64,000 bases of DNA, from positions 56,514 through 120,513 of the forward strand of contig NZ_AKJE01000021.1 in assembly GCF_000282495.1 (NCBI RefSeq), written 5' to 3'. The translations under genes were made by a program, and so were the position numbers. Source of the stretch: Pseudomonas sp. GM79 (lineage in GTDB: Bacteria; Pseudomonadota; Gammaproteobacteria; Pseudomonadales; Pseudomonadaceae). Below the pieces are notes generated by a model. That model searched no databases. It saw nothing but the letters and a program-made list of their open reading frames with translations, and was not told the origin of the DNA. Shown one piece after another: positions 46,108-55,368 of this stretch (within the stretch, counting starts at the first letter, position 1; each line of letters opens with the position of its first letter).

Positions 46108-46731
46108 TCAGCGCTGAACAACCCGCAATTCGTTCTGTTCTTTCGGCAGAACCCGCTTGGCAACCACGTAGTGGCTTTCCCAATACGGTTTCTTCAGCGT
46201 GTCGATGCTCACCGACTTGCCACGGCGTGGTGCGTGGATGAAGCGGTCGTTGCCCAGGTAGATGGCAACATGATTGACCCGGCGGCTCTTGATGTTGAAG
46301 AAAATCAGGTCGCCTGGCTTCAGATCGTTGCGATCGACCTTCTCGCCATGGCCGCTGGCCATGGCGTTGGAGGTACGAGGCAGGTCAAACGTGGCGTCGT
46401 TGAACGCGTATTTCACCAGACCGCTGCAATCGAACCCTTTACTAGGGCTGCTGCCGCCCCAACGATAAGGCGTACCGAGCACGTTTACCGCGCGGCTCAA
46501 CACGTTGCTGCTTTCCTTGCTGGCCATTGGCGGTACCAGCTTGCGGTTAGCGCTGCTCAGTTGGGTGGAGCGTTTTACTGTCTGTTTGTTGTTTTTGCTT
46601 GAAGGAGCAGAAACATGGGATTTTGGGGTGTAACCATTAACGTTAGGAAGACGTTGCTCACGATTGGTGGCGTGGGCGGCCAGGGGCAATAATAGGCAAA
46701 TGGTTAGCCATGTCTTGAAAAATGGACGCAT
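46108..46731 (-). CDS. NlpC/P60 (C40) peptidase
   Basis: A 207-residue exported enzyme with a signal peptide (MRPFFKTWLTICLLLPLAAHA) and an unstructured linker. The C40 domain contains the catalytic Cys in GSSPSKGFDCSGLV, the catalytic His in RRVNHVAIYLG, and a further His in RFIHAPRRG. Such enzymes cut peptide cross-links in peptidoglycan. The start at 46731 avoids ten extra residues that would precede the signal. Confidence 0.9.
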   Translation of the reverse strand: MRPFFKTWLTICLLLPLAAHATNREQRLPNVNGYTPKSHVSAPSSKNNKQTVKRSTQLSSANRKLVPPMASKESSNVLSRAVNVLGTPYRWGGSSPSKGFDCSGLVKYAFNDATFDLPRTSNAMASGHGEKVDRNDLKPGDLIFFNIKSRRVNHVAIYLGNDRFIHAPRRGKSVSIDTLKKPYWESHYVVAKRVLPKEQNELRVVQR

Positions 46732-46981
46732 TAGGCAGGGCTCATATGGGTGAACGCGCAACTTTATAACAGCTTTTTTGGCCCTTCCGAGGCCGTTGGT
46801 CGATTCAAACGGCGGGCCACGGAACTAAATAAGCGGAAAAATTGACGCGGTTGTCGGACAAAAGTCAGGTATTACAAGGCTTTGACAGGAATGAAGTTAG
46901 CATTTGCCGTATGTCGGCCGCCTGTAAAAAAGTCACAAAGAATTCAAGAATATTTCTCTATCGTGTGAGTCGAGGTCATCC

Positions 46982-47413
46982 ATGAACACCTATCAACACC
47001 CCGTTTCAGAGCAAGACACACACAGCAAAGTGATTGGTTACCTGTTGTGGATTTTCGGTTTTACCGGGGCTCACCGCTTCTATTACGGCAAGCCGGTGAC
47101 CGGGACAATCTGGTTTTTTACCTTCGGTTTGCTGGGTATCGGCTGGTTGATCGACCTGTTTCTGATCCCCTCCATGGACCGTGAAGCGGACCTGCGCTTT
47201 ACCGCTGGCCCCATCGAATACAACGTTGCGTGGATTCTGCTGACGTTTCTGGGGGTATTCGGTGTGCACCGGATGTATCAGGGGAAATGGATCAGCGGTT
47301 TGCTGTATCTGGTGACAGGCGGGGTGTTCTTTCTGGGGGTGTTGTATGACTTCTGGACGTTGAATGACCAGGTGTCTATTCGCAATGCGCAGAACAGAGG
47401 CGCCTTCCAGTAA
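46982..47413 (+). CDS. TM2-domain membrane protein
   Basis: A 143-residue protein with two TM2 units in tandem: KVIGYLLWIFGFTGAHRFYYGK with GTIWFFTFGLLGIGWLIDLFL, then WILLTFLGVFGVHRMYQGKW with GLLYLVTGGVFFLGVLYDFW. TM2 domains are two-helix hairpins with a DRF-like loop and no settled function. About 250 bases separate it from the C40 gene on the other strand, with no further feature recognised. Confidence 0.85.
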   Translation: MNTYQHPVSEQDTHSKVIGYLLWIFGFTGAHRFYYGKPVTGTIWFFTFGLLGIGWLIDLFLIPSMDREADLRFTAGPIEYNVAWILLTFLGVFGVHRMYQGKWISGLLYLVTGGVFFLGVLYDFWTLNDQVSIRNAQNRGAFQ

Positions 47414-47414
47414 G

Positions 47415-47510
47415 CCTTCGCGAGCAAGCCCGCTCCCACATGTGTTTTCGGTCGTACACAAATTCTGTGTTCGCTGAAGGTCAAATGTGGGAGCGGGCTT
47501 GCTCGCGAAT
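47415..47510. repeat. REP pair, outward type
   Basis: A 96-bp pair with CTTCGCGAGC at left and GCTCGCGAAT at right, 2 bases after the TM2 gene stop in the convergent gap with the dihydroorotase-like gene. Confidence 0.9.
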
Positions 47511-47525
47511 GCAGGCAGCGCGATG

Positions 47526-48797
47526 TTAAGCCTGGTGGCTGATCCGCCCATCCACCAGGGTGTAACGCACCACACCCGGCAGGCTGTGGCCAATGAACGG
47601 GCAGTTTTCGCCCTTCGACAGCCAGGTTTCACCGGCCACGGTCGAGGCCGCAGGGTCGAACAGCACGATATCTGCCGGCCCTCCCACCGCCAATTTGCCC
47701 GCTGGTAAACGCAATGCTTCGGCAGGACCGGCGCTCAAGCGTGCGAGTAGCGTTGGCAGATCCAGCAAACCGTCTTCTACCAATGTCATTGCCAGCGGCA
47801 GCAGCAGTTCAACACTGCTGATGCCCGCTTCGGTGGCACCGAACGGCGCCAGTTTGGCATCGCGTTCATGGGGCTGGTGATGGCTGGAGATGGCTGACAC
47901 CACCCCCGACTTCACCGCTGCCCGCAGGCCGTCGCGGTCCGCACGAGTGCGCAGCGGCGGCTGGACGTGATAGAGGCTGCTGAAGTCGATCAGCGCTTCG
48001 TCGGTGAGGATCAGTTGATACAACGCCACGTCCGCCGTGACCTTCAGGCCACGGGCCTGGGCTTGGGCGATCAGCGCCACACCGCGGGCGCTGGTGAGCT
48101 GGCTGAAGTGTGCGCGCACGCCGCTTTGCTCGACCAGCAGCAGATCGCGGGCCAGGGCTACGGTTTCAGCGGTTTCCGGAATGCCCGGCAAACCGAGGAA
48201 ACTCGCAGTCGGGCCTTCGTGAGCCAGGCCACCTTCGGCCAGATCATGGTCCTGCGAGTTGAAAATTACCGTCAGGTCGAACGTCGCTGCGTATTCCAGC
48301 GCCCGACACAGGGTGCGGGTGTTGCGAAAGCTCTCCAGACCGTTGCCGAAGGCCACACAACCGGCATCGCGCAAGGCGACCAGTTCGGCCAGCTGTTCGC
48401 CATCCAGGCCTTTGCTCAGGGCGCCGATCGGGAAGACTTTGGTGTTGCCGGCTTCGCGGGCGCGGTCGAGGATCAGTTCGGCCACGGCGGAGGTGTCCAG
48501 CACCGGTTTGGTTTTCGGCGGGCAGCACAGGCTGGTCACGCCACCGGCAGCAGCTGCGCGGGTTTCGCTGGCGATCGAGCCTTTGCGGCTGTAACCCGGC
48601 TCGCGCAGGGCGACGTTCAGGTCAACCAGGCCGGGGGCGGCCACCAGACCTTTGGCGTCGATGGTGTCTACTGCAACGAAACCCGCCGGAGCGGCGCCGA
48701 GGGCGACGATCTTGCAGGCTTCAACGTGGATATCAGTCACTTGATCCAGGCCGCTGGCCGGATCGATAACGCGTGCGCCGAGAATGCTGAGCTTCAC
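47526..48797 (-). CDS. pyrC': dihydroorotase-like non-catalytic subunit
   Basis: A 423-residue dihydroorotase homologue. Where active enzymes have the HxH metal site, this one reads [15 protein letters not shown], so the zinc ligands are lost. In Pseudomonas such PyrC' proteins form an obligate complex with PyrB and keep it active and stable. Its ATG overlaps the pyrB TGA by four bases, as expected for a stoichiometric partner. Confidence 0.92.
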   Translation of the reverse strand: MKLSILGARVIDPASGLDQVTDIHVEACKIVALGAAPAGFVAVDTIDAKGLVAAPGLVDLNVALREPGYSRKGSIASETRAAAAGGVTSLCCPPKTKPVLDTSAVAELILDRAREAGNTKVFPIGALSKGLDGEQLAELVALRDAGCVAFGNGLESFRNTRTLCRALEYAATFDLTVIFNSQDHDLAEGGLAHEGPTASFLGLPGIPETAETVALARDLLLVEQSGVRAHFSQLTSARGVALIAQAQARGLKVTADVALYQLILTDEALIDFSSLYHVQPPLRTRADRDGLRAAVKSGVVSAISSHHQPHERDAKLAPFGATEAGISSVELLLPLAMTLVEDGLLDLPTLLARLSAGPAEALRLPAGKLAVGGPADIVLFDPAASTVAGETWLSKGENCPFIGHSLPGVVRYTLVDGRISHQA

Positions 48798-49798
48798 TGG
48801 GCGTTCTCCTGCTCGAATTGGCGCTGGGCTGTTTGCCCGCTCATGGCCATGGACAGCACAGCCATACGAATCGCGATGCCGTAGGTCACCTGGTTGAGGA
48901 TCACCGAGTGCGGACCGTCGGCCACCGCCGACTCAATCTCTACTCCACGGTTGATCGGCCCCGGGTGCATGACGATGCAATCCGGTTTGGCCCCGGCCAG
49001 GCGCGCGGTGGTCAGGCCGAACAGGCGGTAGAACTCGCCTTCGCTCGGCAGCAGGCCGCCGGTCATGCGTTCACGCTGCAGGCGCAGCATGATCACCACG
49101 TCGACGTCTTTCAGGCCTTCGGTCATGTCGGTGTAGACCTTCACACCGTACTGCTCGATGCCGATCGGCAGCAGGGTTTTCGGCGCGATCACGCGGATGT
49201 CCGGGCAGCCGAGGGTTTTCAGGGCCAGCATGTTCGAGCGCGCTACCCGCGAGTGCAGGATGTCGCCGACGATGGCCACCGAAAGGTTTTCGAAGCCGCC
49301 CTTGTGCCGACGAATAGTGAGCATGTCGAGCATGCCCTGGGTCGGGTGGGCATGACGGCCGTCGCCGCCGTTGATGATCGCCACTTGCGGGCAGACATGC
49401 TCGGCGATGAAGTGCGCCGCGCCGGAATCACCGTGACGCACGACGAACATGTCGGCGGCCATGGCTTCCAGGTTGCGCAGGGTGTCGAGCAGGGTTTCGC
49501 CCTTGCTCGCCGACGACGTGGACACGTTCAGGGTGATCACGTCGGCCGACAGCCGTTGGGCCGCCAGTTCGAAGGTGGTGCGGGTGCGGGTGGAGTTCTC
49601 GAAGAACACGTTGCACACGGTCTTGCCGCGCAGCAACGGGACTTTCTTCACCGCCCGGGCGCCGACTTCGAGGAACGAGTCGGCGGTGTCGAGGATTTCC
49701 GTCAGCAGCTCGCGGCGCAAACCGTCGAGCGAGAGGAAGTGGCGCAGCTGGCCCTGATCATTGAGCTGCAGCGGGCGCTTGGTTTCTAGAGGCGTCAT
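48794..49798 (-). CDS. pyrB: aspartate carbamoyltransferase catalytic chain
   Basis: A 334-residue enzyme that makes carbamoyl aspartate for pyrimidines. The carbamoyl-phosphate site is [17 protein letters not shown] (STRTRT), with the Asp-site [15 protein letters not shown] and [13 protein letters not shown]. The start [12 protein letters not shown] gives the known Pseudomonas length; an upstream frame adds only six residues. It is followed by the coupled pyrC'. Confidence 0.96.
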   Translation of the reverse strand: MTPLETKRPLQLNDQGQLRHFLSLDGLRRELLTEILDTADSFLEVGARAVKKVPLLRGKTVCNVFFENSTRTRTTFELAAQRLSADVITLNVSTSSASKGETLLDTLRNLEAMAADMFVVRHGDSGAAHFIAEHVCPQVAIINGGDGRHAHPTQGMLDMLTIRRHKGGFENLSVAIVGDILHSRVARSNMLALKTLGCPDIRVIAPKTLLPIGIEQYGVKVYTDMTEGLKDVDVVIMLRLQRERMTGGLLPSEGEFYRLFGLTTARLAGAKPDCIVMHPGPINRGVEIESAVADGPHSVILNQVTYGIAIRMAVLSMAMSGQTAQRQFEQENAQ

Positions 49799-49825
49799 CG
49801 CGAGGGGGACTCTCAATAGGGCGAA

Positions 49826-50329
49826 TTAAAGGGCGAGGTCTTGAAGTTCGAGCTTGAGTTCCGGGCCGGACAGTTTCACGCGTTCGTGGGCCGCCAGCGA
49901 CAGCGTCGCGCCAACCACGTTCGGCCGGATCGGCAGTTCACCGGCATCCAGGTCCAGCAGGCATACCAGCGTCACACTGGCCGGGCGGCCATAGTCGAAG
50001 AGTTCGTTCATCGCGGCGCGAATGGTCCGACCGCTCATCAGCACGTCATCGATCAGCACCAGGTGCTGGCCTTCGATCTCGAACGGCAGCGCCGATGGGC
50101 GTACTTGTGGGTGCAGGCCGTTCTGGCTGAAGTCGTCGCGGTAGAACGAAACATCCAGGGTGCCCAGGGGCGAATCGCTACCCAGTTCATCGAGCAACGC
50201 CTGCGCGACCCAGACGCCACCGGTCCGAATGCCGATGTAACGCGGTTCGCTGATGCCCCGTTTGGCCAGATAGGTGTCAAGACGGATCGCCATCTGGCTG
50301 ATCAGTTCGGCGGGATTGGGCAGGCTCAT
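49826..50329 (-). CDS. pyrR: PyrR, uracil phosphoribosyltransferase-like regulator
   Basis: A 167-residue type I phosphoribosyltransferase-fold protein with the PRPP loop [18 protein letters not shown]. In Pseudomonas PyrR acts in control of the pyr operon. It precedes pyrB by 27 bases on the same strand. Confidence 0.93.
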   Translation of the reverse strand: MSLPNPAELISQMAIRLDTYLAKRGISEPRYIGIRTGGVWVAQALLDELGSDSPLGTLDVSFYRDDFSQNGLHPQVRPSALPFEIEGQHLVLIDDVLMSGRTIRAAMNELFDYGRPASVTLVCLLDLDAGELPIRPNVVGATLSLAAHERVKLSGPELKLELQDLAL

Positions 50330-50428
50330 GGTTTGCTCCTTCTTTGTCCCGAGCCGGATGCCGCTTGAGTGGTGGCTCGGGTTGTAGCTAAGGGAGACGC
50401 CGCAGCGGCTCTTCAGAATTAGGTGCGG

Positions 50429-50866
50429 TCAGGATTCGAACAGCGCTGTGTTTTCGTCGAGCCAGCCTTGCAGCAGCAGGGCGGCGGCGATGGCATCGAC
50501 CGGGTTGTCGCGGTAACTGCCTTTCTGGCCGCCACGGACCAGGCGTTCGCCCTTGGCCTCGAAGGTGGTCAGGCGCTCGTCGTGAGTATAAAAGGGCAGG
50601 TTGTAGCGGCCATTCAAGCGCCGGGCGAACTTCTCGGCCCGCAGGCACATGTCGCTGGGTGTGCCGTCCATGTTCAGCGGCAGGCCGACCACCACAGCGT
50701 CGGGTTTCCACTCTTTAATCAGCGCTTCGACCTGATTCCAGTCAGGAATGCCGTTTTGCGCCTTCAAGGTGCACAGCTCGCGGGCCTGGCCGGTAATCAC
50801 CTGACCGACCGCAACGCCGATCTGTTTGGTGCCGTAGTCGAAACCCAAAATCAACCGCAGGGCCAT
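50429..50866 (-). CDS. ruvX: Holliday junction resolvase-like / pre-16S rRNA nuclease
   Basis: A 145-residue YqgF-family nuclease. The N-terminal Asp is in LILGFDYGTKQIGVAVG, and GLPLNMDGTPSDM and VDAIAAALLLQGWL are conserved. It is involved in rRNA processing and possibly recombination. It shares its start base with the yqgE stop. Confidence 0.93.
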   Translation of the reverse strand: MALRLILGFDYGTKQIGVAVGQVITGQARELCTLKAQNGIPDWNQVEALIKEWKPDAVVVGLPLNMDGTPSDMCLRAEKFARRLNGRYNLPFYTHDERLTTFEAKGERLVRGGQKGSYRDNPVDAIAAALLLQGWLDENTALFES

Positions 50867-51438
50867 CAGGCGTGCCCCGCCTGGCTGGTGAGCAGACTGA
50901 GGTTGATACCCAGATGCTTGGCCGCCGCTTCAAGGCGTAATTCGCTGCTGGTATTGAACAGGATGTCGGCGTTGAACGGGCAGGTCAGCCAGGCGTTGTC
51001 GGCCAGTTCGGCTTCCAGTTGCCCGGCTTCCCAACCGGCGTAGCCAAGGGTGATCACACTTTTCGTGGGGCCAACGCCGTCGGCGATGGCGAACAGCACG
51101 TCCTGGGAGGTCGACAGGGACAATTCGCCTTCCAGATCAACGGTCGCCTGAAAAGATTTGCCCGATGGGTGCAGGACAAAACCGCGATCGGTTTGCACCG
51201 GGCCACCCATAAAGATAGGCACATGCTGGCAGAGCACTGGTGGTTCGATATCGGGGCGCAATTGCTCGAGGATATCGGCCAGGTTCAGATCCTGCGGGCG
51301 GTTGACCACCAGCCCCATGGCACCATTGGCCGTGTGCTCGACGATGTAGGTCAAGGTGTGCGCAAAGTTCGGGTCGGCCATGTGAGGCATGGCGATCAGG
51401 AAGTGATGCTTGAGGTAGCTGGGGCTGACGTTCTTCAT
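50866..51438 (-). CDS. yqgE: YqgE/UPF0301 protein
   Basis: A 190-residue UPF0301 protein with HHFLIAMPHMADPNFAHTLTYI near the start and VITLGYAGWEAGQLEAEL in the middle. Its role is undetermined. It is usually found immediately before ruvX, as here. The start at 51438 is the family start and skips 21 upstream residues. Confidence 0.92.
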   Translation of the reverse strand: MKNVSPSYLKHHFLIAMPHMADPNFAHTLTYIVEHTANGAMGLVVNRPQDLNLADILEQLRPDIEPPVLCQHVPIFMGGPVQTDRGFVLHPSGKSFQATVDLEGELSLSTSQDVLFAIADGVGPTKSVITLGYAGWEAGQLEAELADNAWLTCPFNADILFNTSSELRLEAAAKHLGINLSLLTSQAGHA

Positions 51439-51526
51439 GAGCGCTAGTGTGGCGTTGGAGGGGCGAACTGACAAGCTGAGGATGCACAGGAAATGCCCCA
51501 AATACTCCTGATAACACAGATCAAAT

Positions 51527-51614
51527 GTGGGAGCGGGCTTGCTCGCGAAGAGGCCGGCCCATTCAACATTGATGTCGACTGACCCGACGCCTTCGCGAGC
51601 AAGCCCGCTCCCAC
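51527..51614. repeat. REPIN, 88-bp inward type
   Basis: Full arms; the centre reads TCAACATTGATGTCGACTGA. It lies between the yqgE start and the tonB stop, which run in the same direction, so it separates two transcripts. Confidence 0.9.
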
Positions 51615-51630
51615 AAGGGTTTTACGCGGG

Positions 51631-52530
51631 TCAATTACTGGACAACCGGTCCCCACGCGCAAATTTCCACGTCCGAATAATTTCCAGACGATCGATGTCT
51701 GACAGATCCCCGGTAAACGGTGCAAACGGCGCCGCGAGCCTTACGATGCGCTGCGCCGCCTGGTCCAGCAGCGGCTGGCCGGAAGATTCCAGCACCAGCA
51801 CTTCATACAGCGAGCCGTCGCGGTTGATCGAGACCATCAGTCGCAAATTCCCATAAATCTGTTTGCGTCGGGCTTCGTCGGGGTAGTTGAGGTTGCCGAT
51901 GCGCTCGACCTTCTTGCGCCATTCATCTTTGTACCAGGCGCCCTTGTCGCGCATGGTCGACGCGGCGCTCAAGCGGTGGATGCGCGGGCGCTTGGCGTAC
52001 AGCTGTTGTTCACTGGCCAGTTCCGCTTCCAGGCTGGCGATGTCGCTGGACAGCTGTGCGCTGTCGAAGGTAGGTGCCACGACCTTGGGTTTGGTCTCGG
52101 TCTTGATCTCTTCGCGCTTGGTCGCGGTTTTTTTCGGTTTCGGCGCGACGGTCGTCACGGCTGCCTTGGGGGCTGCTTCCGGCACTTGAGGCGTGGCGGT
52201 TGGCGGTGGGGTGACTGGCTGCACCTTGTTGTCCTGGAAGGGCGCGACCTCGGTGGTCTTGGGCGTCGCCTTTTTTTCCAGGGTGCCGCTGCCTTCCTGG
52301 TTTTCCTGGGCGAGAAAGTCAGCTTTTTCCGGCTTCTTTTCGCTTTTGAACGTGGCGAGGGTGATTTCCAGGGTTTTGCTGATTTGCTGGGGTTCGACCA
52401 TGGAGAACCCGACGCCCAACAGCAAGGCCAGGTGAATCAGCGCCGCGAGAAACAGGGTGAAACCGAGGCGATCAGCCGGGCGCACACCAAGGTGGGCGAG
52501 TTCAGGGGGCAGATCGGACGGGAGTGTCAT
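51631..52530 (-). CDS. tonB3: TonB-family energy transducer
   Basis: A 299-residue protein. One N-terminal membrane helix (LGFTLFLAALIHLALLLGVGFSMV) is followed by a Pro/Lys/Glu-rich periplasmic linker with PVTPPPTATPQVPEAAPK. The C-terminal TonB domain contains LRLMVSINRDGSLYEVLVLESSGQPLLD. It lies by gshB and pilG, which is the position of P. aeruginosa tonB3, reported to influence twitching. The paralogue name is inferred from context. Confidence 0.85.
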   Translation of the reverse strand: MTLPSDLPPELAHLGVRPADRLGFTLFLAALIHLALLLGVGFSMVEPQQISKTLEITLATFKSEKKPEKADFLAQENQEGSGTLEKKATPKTTEVAPFQDNKVQPVTPPPTATPQVPEAAPKAAVTTVAPKPKKTATKREEIKTETKPKVVAPTFDSAQLSSDIASLEAELASEQQLYAKRPRIHRLSAASTMRDKGAWYKDEWRKKVERIGNLNYPDEARRKQIYGNLRLMVSINRDGSLYEVLVLESSGQPLLDQAAQRIVRLAAPFAPFTGDLSDIDRLEIIRTWKFARGDRLSSN

Positions 52531-52587
52531 AACCAAAAACCAACATAGAGTTTTCACGAGCCCGGCATGATAACGCAATGTTGGTTT

Positions 52588-52672
52588 TTAGCTTCAAGCT
52601 ACAAGTTTCAAGCGACAAGCTGTATGCCGCGTGCTTCAAGCTTGCGGCTTGAGGCTTGCAACTTGCAGCTTT
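52588..52672. repeat. AGCTTGCAAGC-type repeat cluster
   Basis: A run of short imperfect units such as AGCTTCAAGC, TACAAGTTTCAAGC and GCTTGAGGCTTGCAACTTGC over about 85 bases, forming alternative hairpins. Similar arrays occur near gene ends in pseudomonads. The last codons of gshB are inside it. Confidence 0.75.
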
Positions 52673-53607
52673 TTCTCTATGGCATCCATCAGAAGGCCAC
52701 CAATGTCGGTGCCGAACGCGTTATCGATCTCGCGAATGCAGGTCGGGCTGGTGACGTTGATTTCGGTCAGATGCTCACCGATCACGTCGAGACCGACGAA
52801 CAGCAAGCCCTTCTCACGCAGGGTCGGGCCGACTTGCGCGGCGATCCAGCGATCTTTCTCTGTCAGCGGTCGGGCTTCGCCACGGCCACCGGCGGCGAGG
52901 TTGCCACGGGTTTCACCGAGCGCGGGAATCCGTGCCAGGCAGTAATCCACTGGTTCGCCATCGATCATCAGGATGCGCTTGTCGCCATCAACGATTGCCG
53001 GCAGGTAACCCTGGATCATGATTTGCTGACGGCCATGCAAGGTCAGGGTTTCGAGGATCACCGACAGGTTCGGGTGGCCAGCGGTGTGACGGAAGATCGA
53101 CGAGCCGCCCATGCCGTCCAGCGGCTTGAGGATCACGTCACCGTGATGGTCGGCGAATTCACGCAACACGTCGGGGCGACGGCTGACGATGGTCGGCGGC
53201 GTGCACTGCGGGAACAGCGTGGCGAAGAGCTTTTCGTTGCAGTCACGCAGGCTTTGCGGCTTGTTGACCACCAGTACGCCAGCACTTTCCGCTTGTTCCA
53301 GCAAATACGTGGAGTAGACGAACTCCATGTCGAACGGCGGATCCTTGCGCATCAGGATCACGTCCAGATCGCTCAGCAGCGCGTCGCTTTCGGTACCCAG
53401 TTCAAACCATTTTTCCGGGTTGGCGAACACCTTCAGCGGACGCATCCGTCCGCGAGCCTCGCCTTCAGCCTGATACAAATCGCGCTGTTCCATATAGAAC
53501 AGTTCCCAGCCACGCTTTTGCGCGGCCAGCAGCATGGCCAGCGAGCTATCCTTTTTATAGGAGATGCTGGCGATAGGATCCATGACAATCCCGACGCGAA
53601 CGCTCAT
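52636..53607 (-). CDS. gshB: glutathione synthetase
   Basis: A 323-residue ATP-grasp enzyme that joins gamma-glutamylcysteine and glycine. Conserved segments are VRVGIVMDPIASISYKKDSS, the ATP-grasp KPLDGMGGSSIFR, LMIDGEPVDYCLARIP and EINVTSPTCIREID. The start at 53607 is the family start. The last dozen residues (KKLQVASLKPQA) are encoded by the repeat cluster and make the protein slightly longer than the usual 316-317 residues. Confidence 0.95.
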   Translation of the reverse strand: MSVRVGIVMDPIASISYKKDSSLAMLLAAQKRGWELFYMEQRDLYQAEGEARGRMRPLKVFANPEKWFELGTESDALLSDLDVILMRKDPPFDMEFVYSTYLLEQAESAGVLVVNKPQSLRDCNEKLFATLFPQCTPPTIVSRRPDVLREFADHHGDVILKPLDGMGGSSIFRHTAGHPNLSVILETLTLHGRQQIMIQGYLPAIVDGDKRILMIDGEPVDYCLARIPALGETRGNLAAGGRGEARPLTEKDRWIAAQVGPTLREKGLLFVGLDVIGEHLTEINVTSPTCIREIDNAFGTDIGGLLMDAIEKKLQVASLKPQA

Positions 53608-53840
53608 GGGGTTTTCCTCGAAATTGGGGTGGAAAGTGTTGTGAAAAAGTGGCGTCAGAGTGGCGCTGAGTGTGTTCCCGGTCAAGGAAAAACCACCGCC
53701 GGGGTCGCCCGATAGATTGGATGGGGAGACTGTGCTAAAAAGGCTGCCATGCCCTGTTGGCCCTTAAGTATCAAGGGTTTCGAGCCAGCGATGAGCGGCA
53801 AACGGACAATTTGATTCACAAAGGCGACGGTAGAGCCACT

Positions 53841-54245
53841 ATGGAACAGCATTCCAGCGCCTTGAAGGTCATGGTGATCGATGATTCGAAAACGATTCGT
53901 CGCACCGCCGAAACGCTGTTGAAAAACGTGGGCTGTGAAGTCATCACCGCAATCGATGGTTTCGATGCCCTGGCCAAGATTGCCGACAATCACCCCGGCA
54001 TCATCTTTGTCGACATCATGATGCCGCGTCTGGATGGTTATCAGACCTGCGCTTTAATCAAGAACAACAGTGCGTTCAAGTCCACGCCAGTGATTATGCT
54101 GTCGTCCAAGGACGGGTTGTTCGACAAGGCCAAGGGGCGGATCGTCGGTTCCGACCAGTTTTTGACCAAGCCTTTCAGCAAGGAAGAACTGCTGAACGCG
54201 ATTCAGGCCCATGTACCGGGCTTCACCGCCGTTTCGCCGCAGTAG
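53841..54245 (+). CDS. pilG: twitching response regulator PilG
   Basis: A 134-residue single-domain response regulator. The acidic pocket and phosphoacceptor are in VMVIDDSKTIRRTAE and IIFVDIMMPRLDGYQTC; the Lys is in FLTKPFSKEELL. PilG is one output of the Chp kinase ChpA and promotes pilus extension and cAMP synthesis in P. aeruginosa. The start at 53841 is chosen by family N-terminus MEQHSSALKVMVIDD. It heads the Pil-Chp operon, 57 bases before pilH. Confidence 0.95.
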   Translation: MEQHSSALKVMVIDDSKTIRRTAETLLKNVGCEVITAIDGFDALAKIADNHPGIIFVDIMMPRLDGYQTCALIKNNSAFKSTPVIMLSSKDGLFDKAKGRIVGSDQFLTKPFSKEELLNAIQAHVPGFTAVSPQ

Positions 54246-54302
54246 GACACGCACAGTGACGCTCGGCCATGGGGCCCGGTGTCGACAAGAATGGGGAAGA
54301 CC

Positions 54303-54668
54303 ATGGCACGTATTCTGATCGTCGATGACTCGCCGACCGAAATGTACAAACTGACCGGCATGCTCGAAAAGCACGGTCATGAGGTGTTGAAAGCCGAAAA
54401 CGGCGCCGACGGCGTGGCCCTGGCCCGTCAGGAAAAACCCGATGCGGTGTTGATGGACATCGTCATGCCCGGCCTTAACGGTTTCCAGGCGACCCGTCAG
54501 CTGACCAAAGACCCGGAAACCGGGCACATTCCGGTGATCATCATTACCACCAAGGATCAGGAAACCGACAAAGTCTGGGGCACGCGCCAGGGCGCCAAGG
54601 ACTACCTGACCAAACCGGTCGACGAAGAGACCCTGATCAAGACTCTGAACAACGTGCTGGCCGGTTGA
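54303..54668 (+). CDS. pilH: twitching response regulator PilH
   Basis: A 121-residue single-domain response regulator. RILIVDDSPTEMYKL and VLMDIVMPGLNGFQATRQ hold the acidic pocket and phosphoacceptor Asp; YLTKPVDEETL holds the Lys. It is the second output of ChpA. pilI begins 10 bases downstream. Confidence 0.95.
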   Translation: MARILIVDDSPTEMYKLTGMLEKHGHEVLKAENGADGVALARQEKPDAVLMDIVMPGLNGFQATRQLTKDPETGHIPVIIITTKDQETDKVWGTRQGAKDYLTKPVDEETLIKTLNNVLAG

Positions 54669-54678
54669 TCGTCCGGTC

Positions 54679-55212
54679 ATGACCGAGTCGCTGACGGCTT
54701 TCGAATTGCTGCTGCAGATCGACCAGCGCTGTCGTCTGCTGGCGGCGGACTTGCCGTCCCAGCCAACCCGACAGGACAGCTGGAGCGGCATCGGCTTTCG
54801 CTTGGGCGAGCATTGGTACGTCGCGCCCATGGGCGAAGTCAGCGAAGTCCTGCACGAACCGCGTGTTACCCAATTGCCGGGCGTCAAGCCCTGGGTCAAG
54901 GGCGTGGCTAACCTGCGCGGGCGATTGTTGCCGATCATGGATTTGAGTGGCTTCATCGGTCATGAACTGTCGAATCTGCGCAAGCAGCGGCGGGTTTTGG
55001 TGGTGGAGCACAACGAGGTGTTTGCCGGGTTACTGGTCGATGAAGTGTTTGGCTTGCAGCACTTTGCCCAGGACAGTCTGGAACCGGTAGATACCTTGAG
55101 CGGCCCGATTGCACCGTTCATCAAAGGCCGGTTTCAGCGTGAGCAGAATTGGCAGGTATTCAGCCCGTTTGCGTTGGCGCAGTCGCAGAGCTTCATGAAC
55201 GTAGCGCTGTAA
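54679..55212 (+). CDS. pilI: CheW-like adaptor PilI
   Basis: A 177-residue CheW-domain protein with WSGIGFRLGEHWYVAPMGEVSEVL, the VKGVANLRGRLLPIMDLSGFIG segment, and LLVDEVFGLQHF. It couples the pilus chemoreceptor PilJ to ChpA. It is followed after a 88-bp REPIN by pilJ. Confidence 0.94.
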   Translation: MTESLTAFELLLQIDQRCRLLAADLPSQPTRQDSWSGIGFRLGEHWYVAPMGEVSEVLHEPRVTQLPGVKPWVKGVANLRGRLLPIMDLSGFIGHELSNLRKQRRVLVVEHNEVFAGLLVDEVFGLQHFAQDSLEPVDTLSGPIAPFIKGRFQREQNWQVFSPFALAQSQSFMNVAL

Positions 55213-55233
55213 CCGGAATGACGCAGATCCAAT

Positions 55234-55321
55234 GTGGGAGCGGGCTTGCTCGCGAAGGCGGTGGGTCAGTCGGCATTGATGTTGAATGAATGACCGCTTT
55301 CGCGAGCAAGCCCGCTCCCAC
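55234..55321. repeat. REPIN, 88-bp inward type
   Basis: It sits inside the pil-chp gene set, 22 bases after pilI and 48 before pilJ. The centre reads GGCATTGATGTTGAATGA. It could attenuate or stabilise parts of the transcript. Confidence 0.9.
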
Positions 55322-55368
55322 AGGGTTCTCGGCAAGGTTCACAGATGTTGGTTAACAGGCGAGGACCG

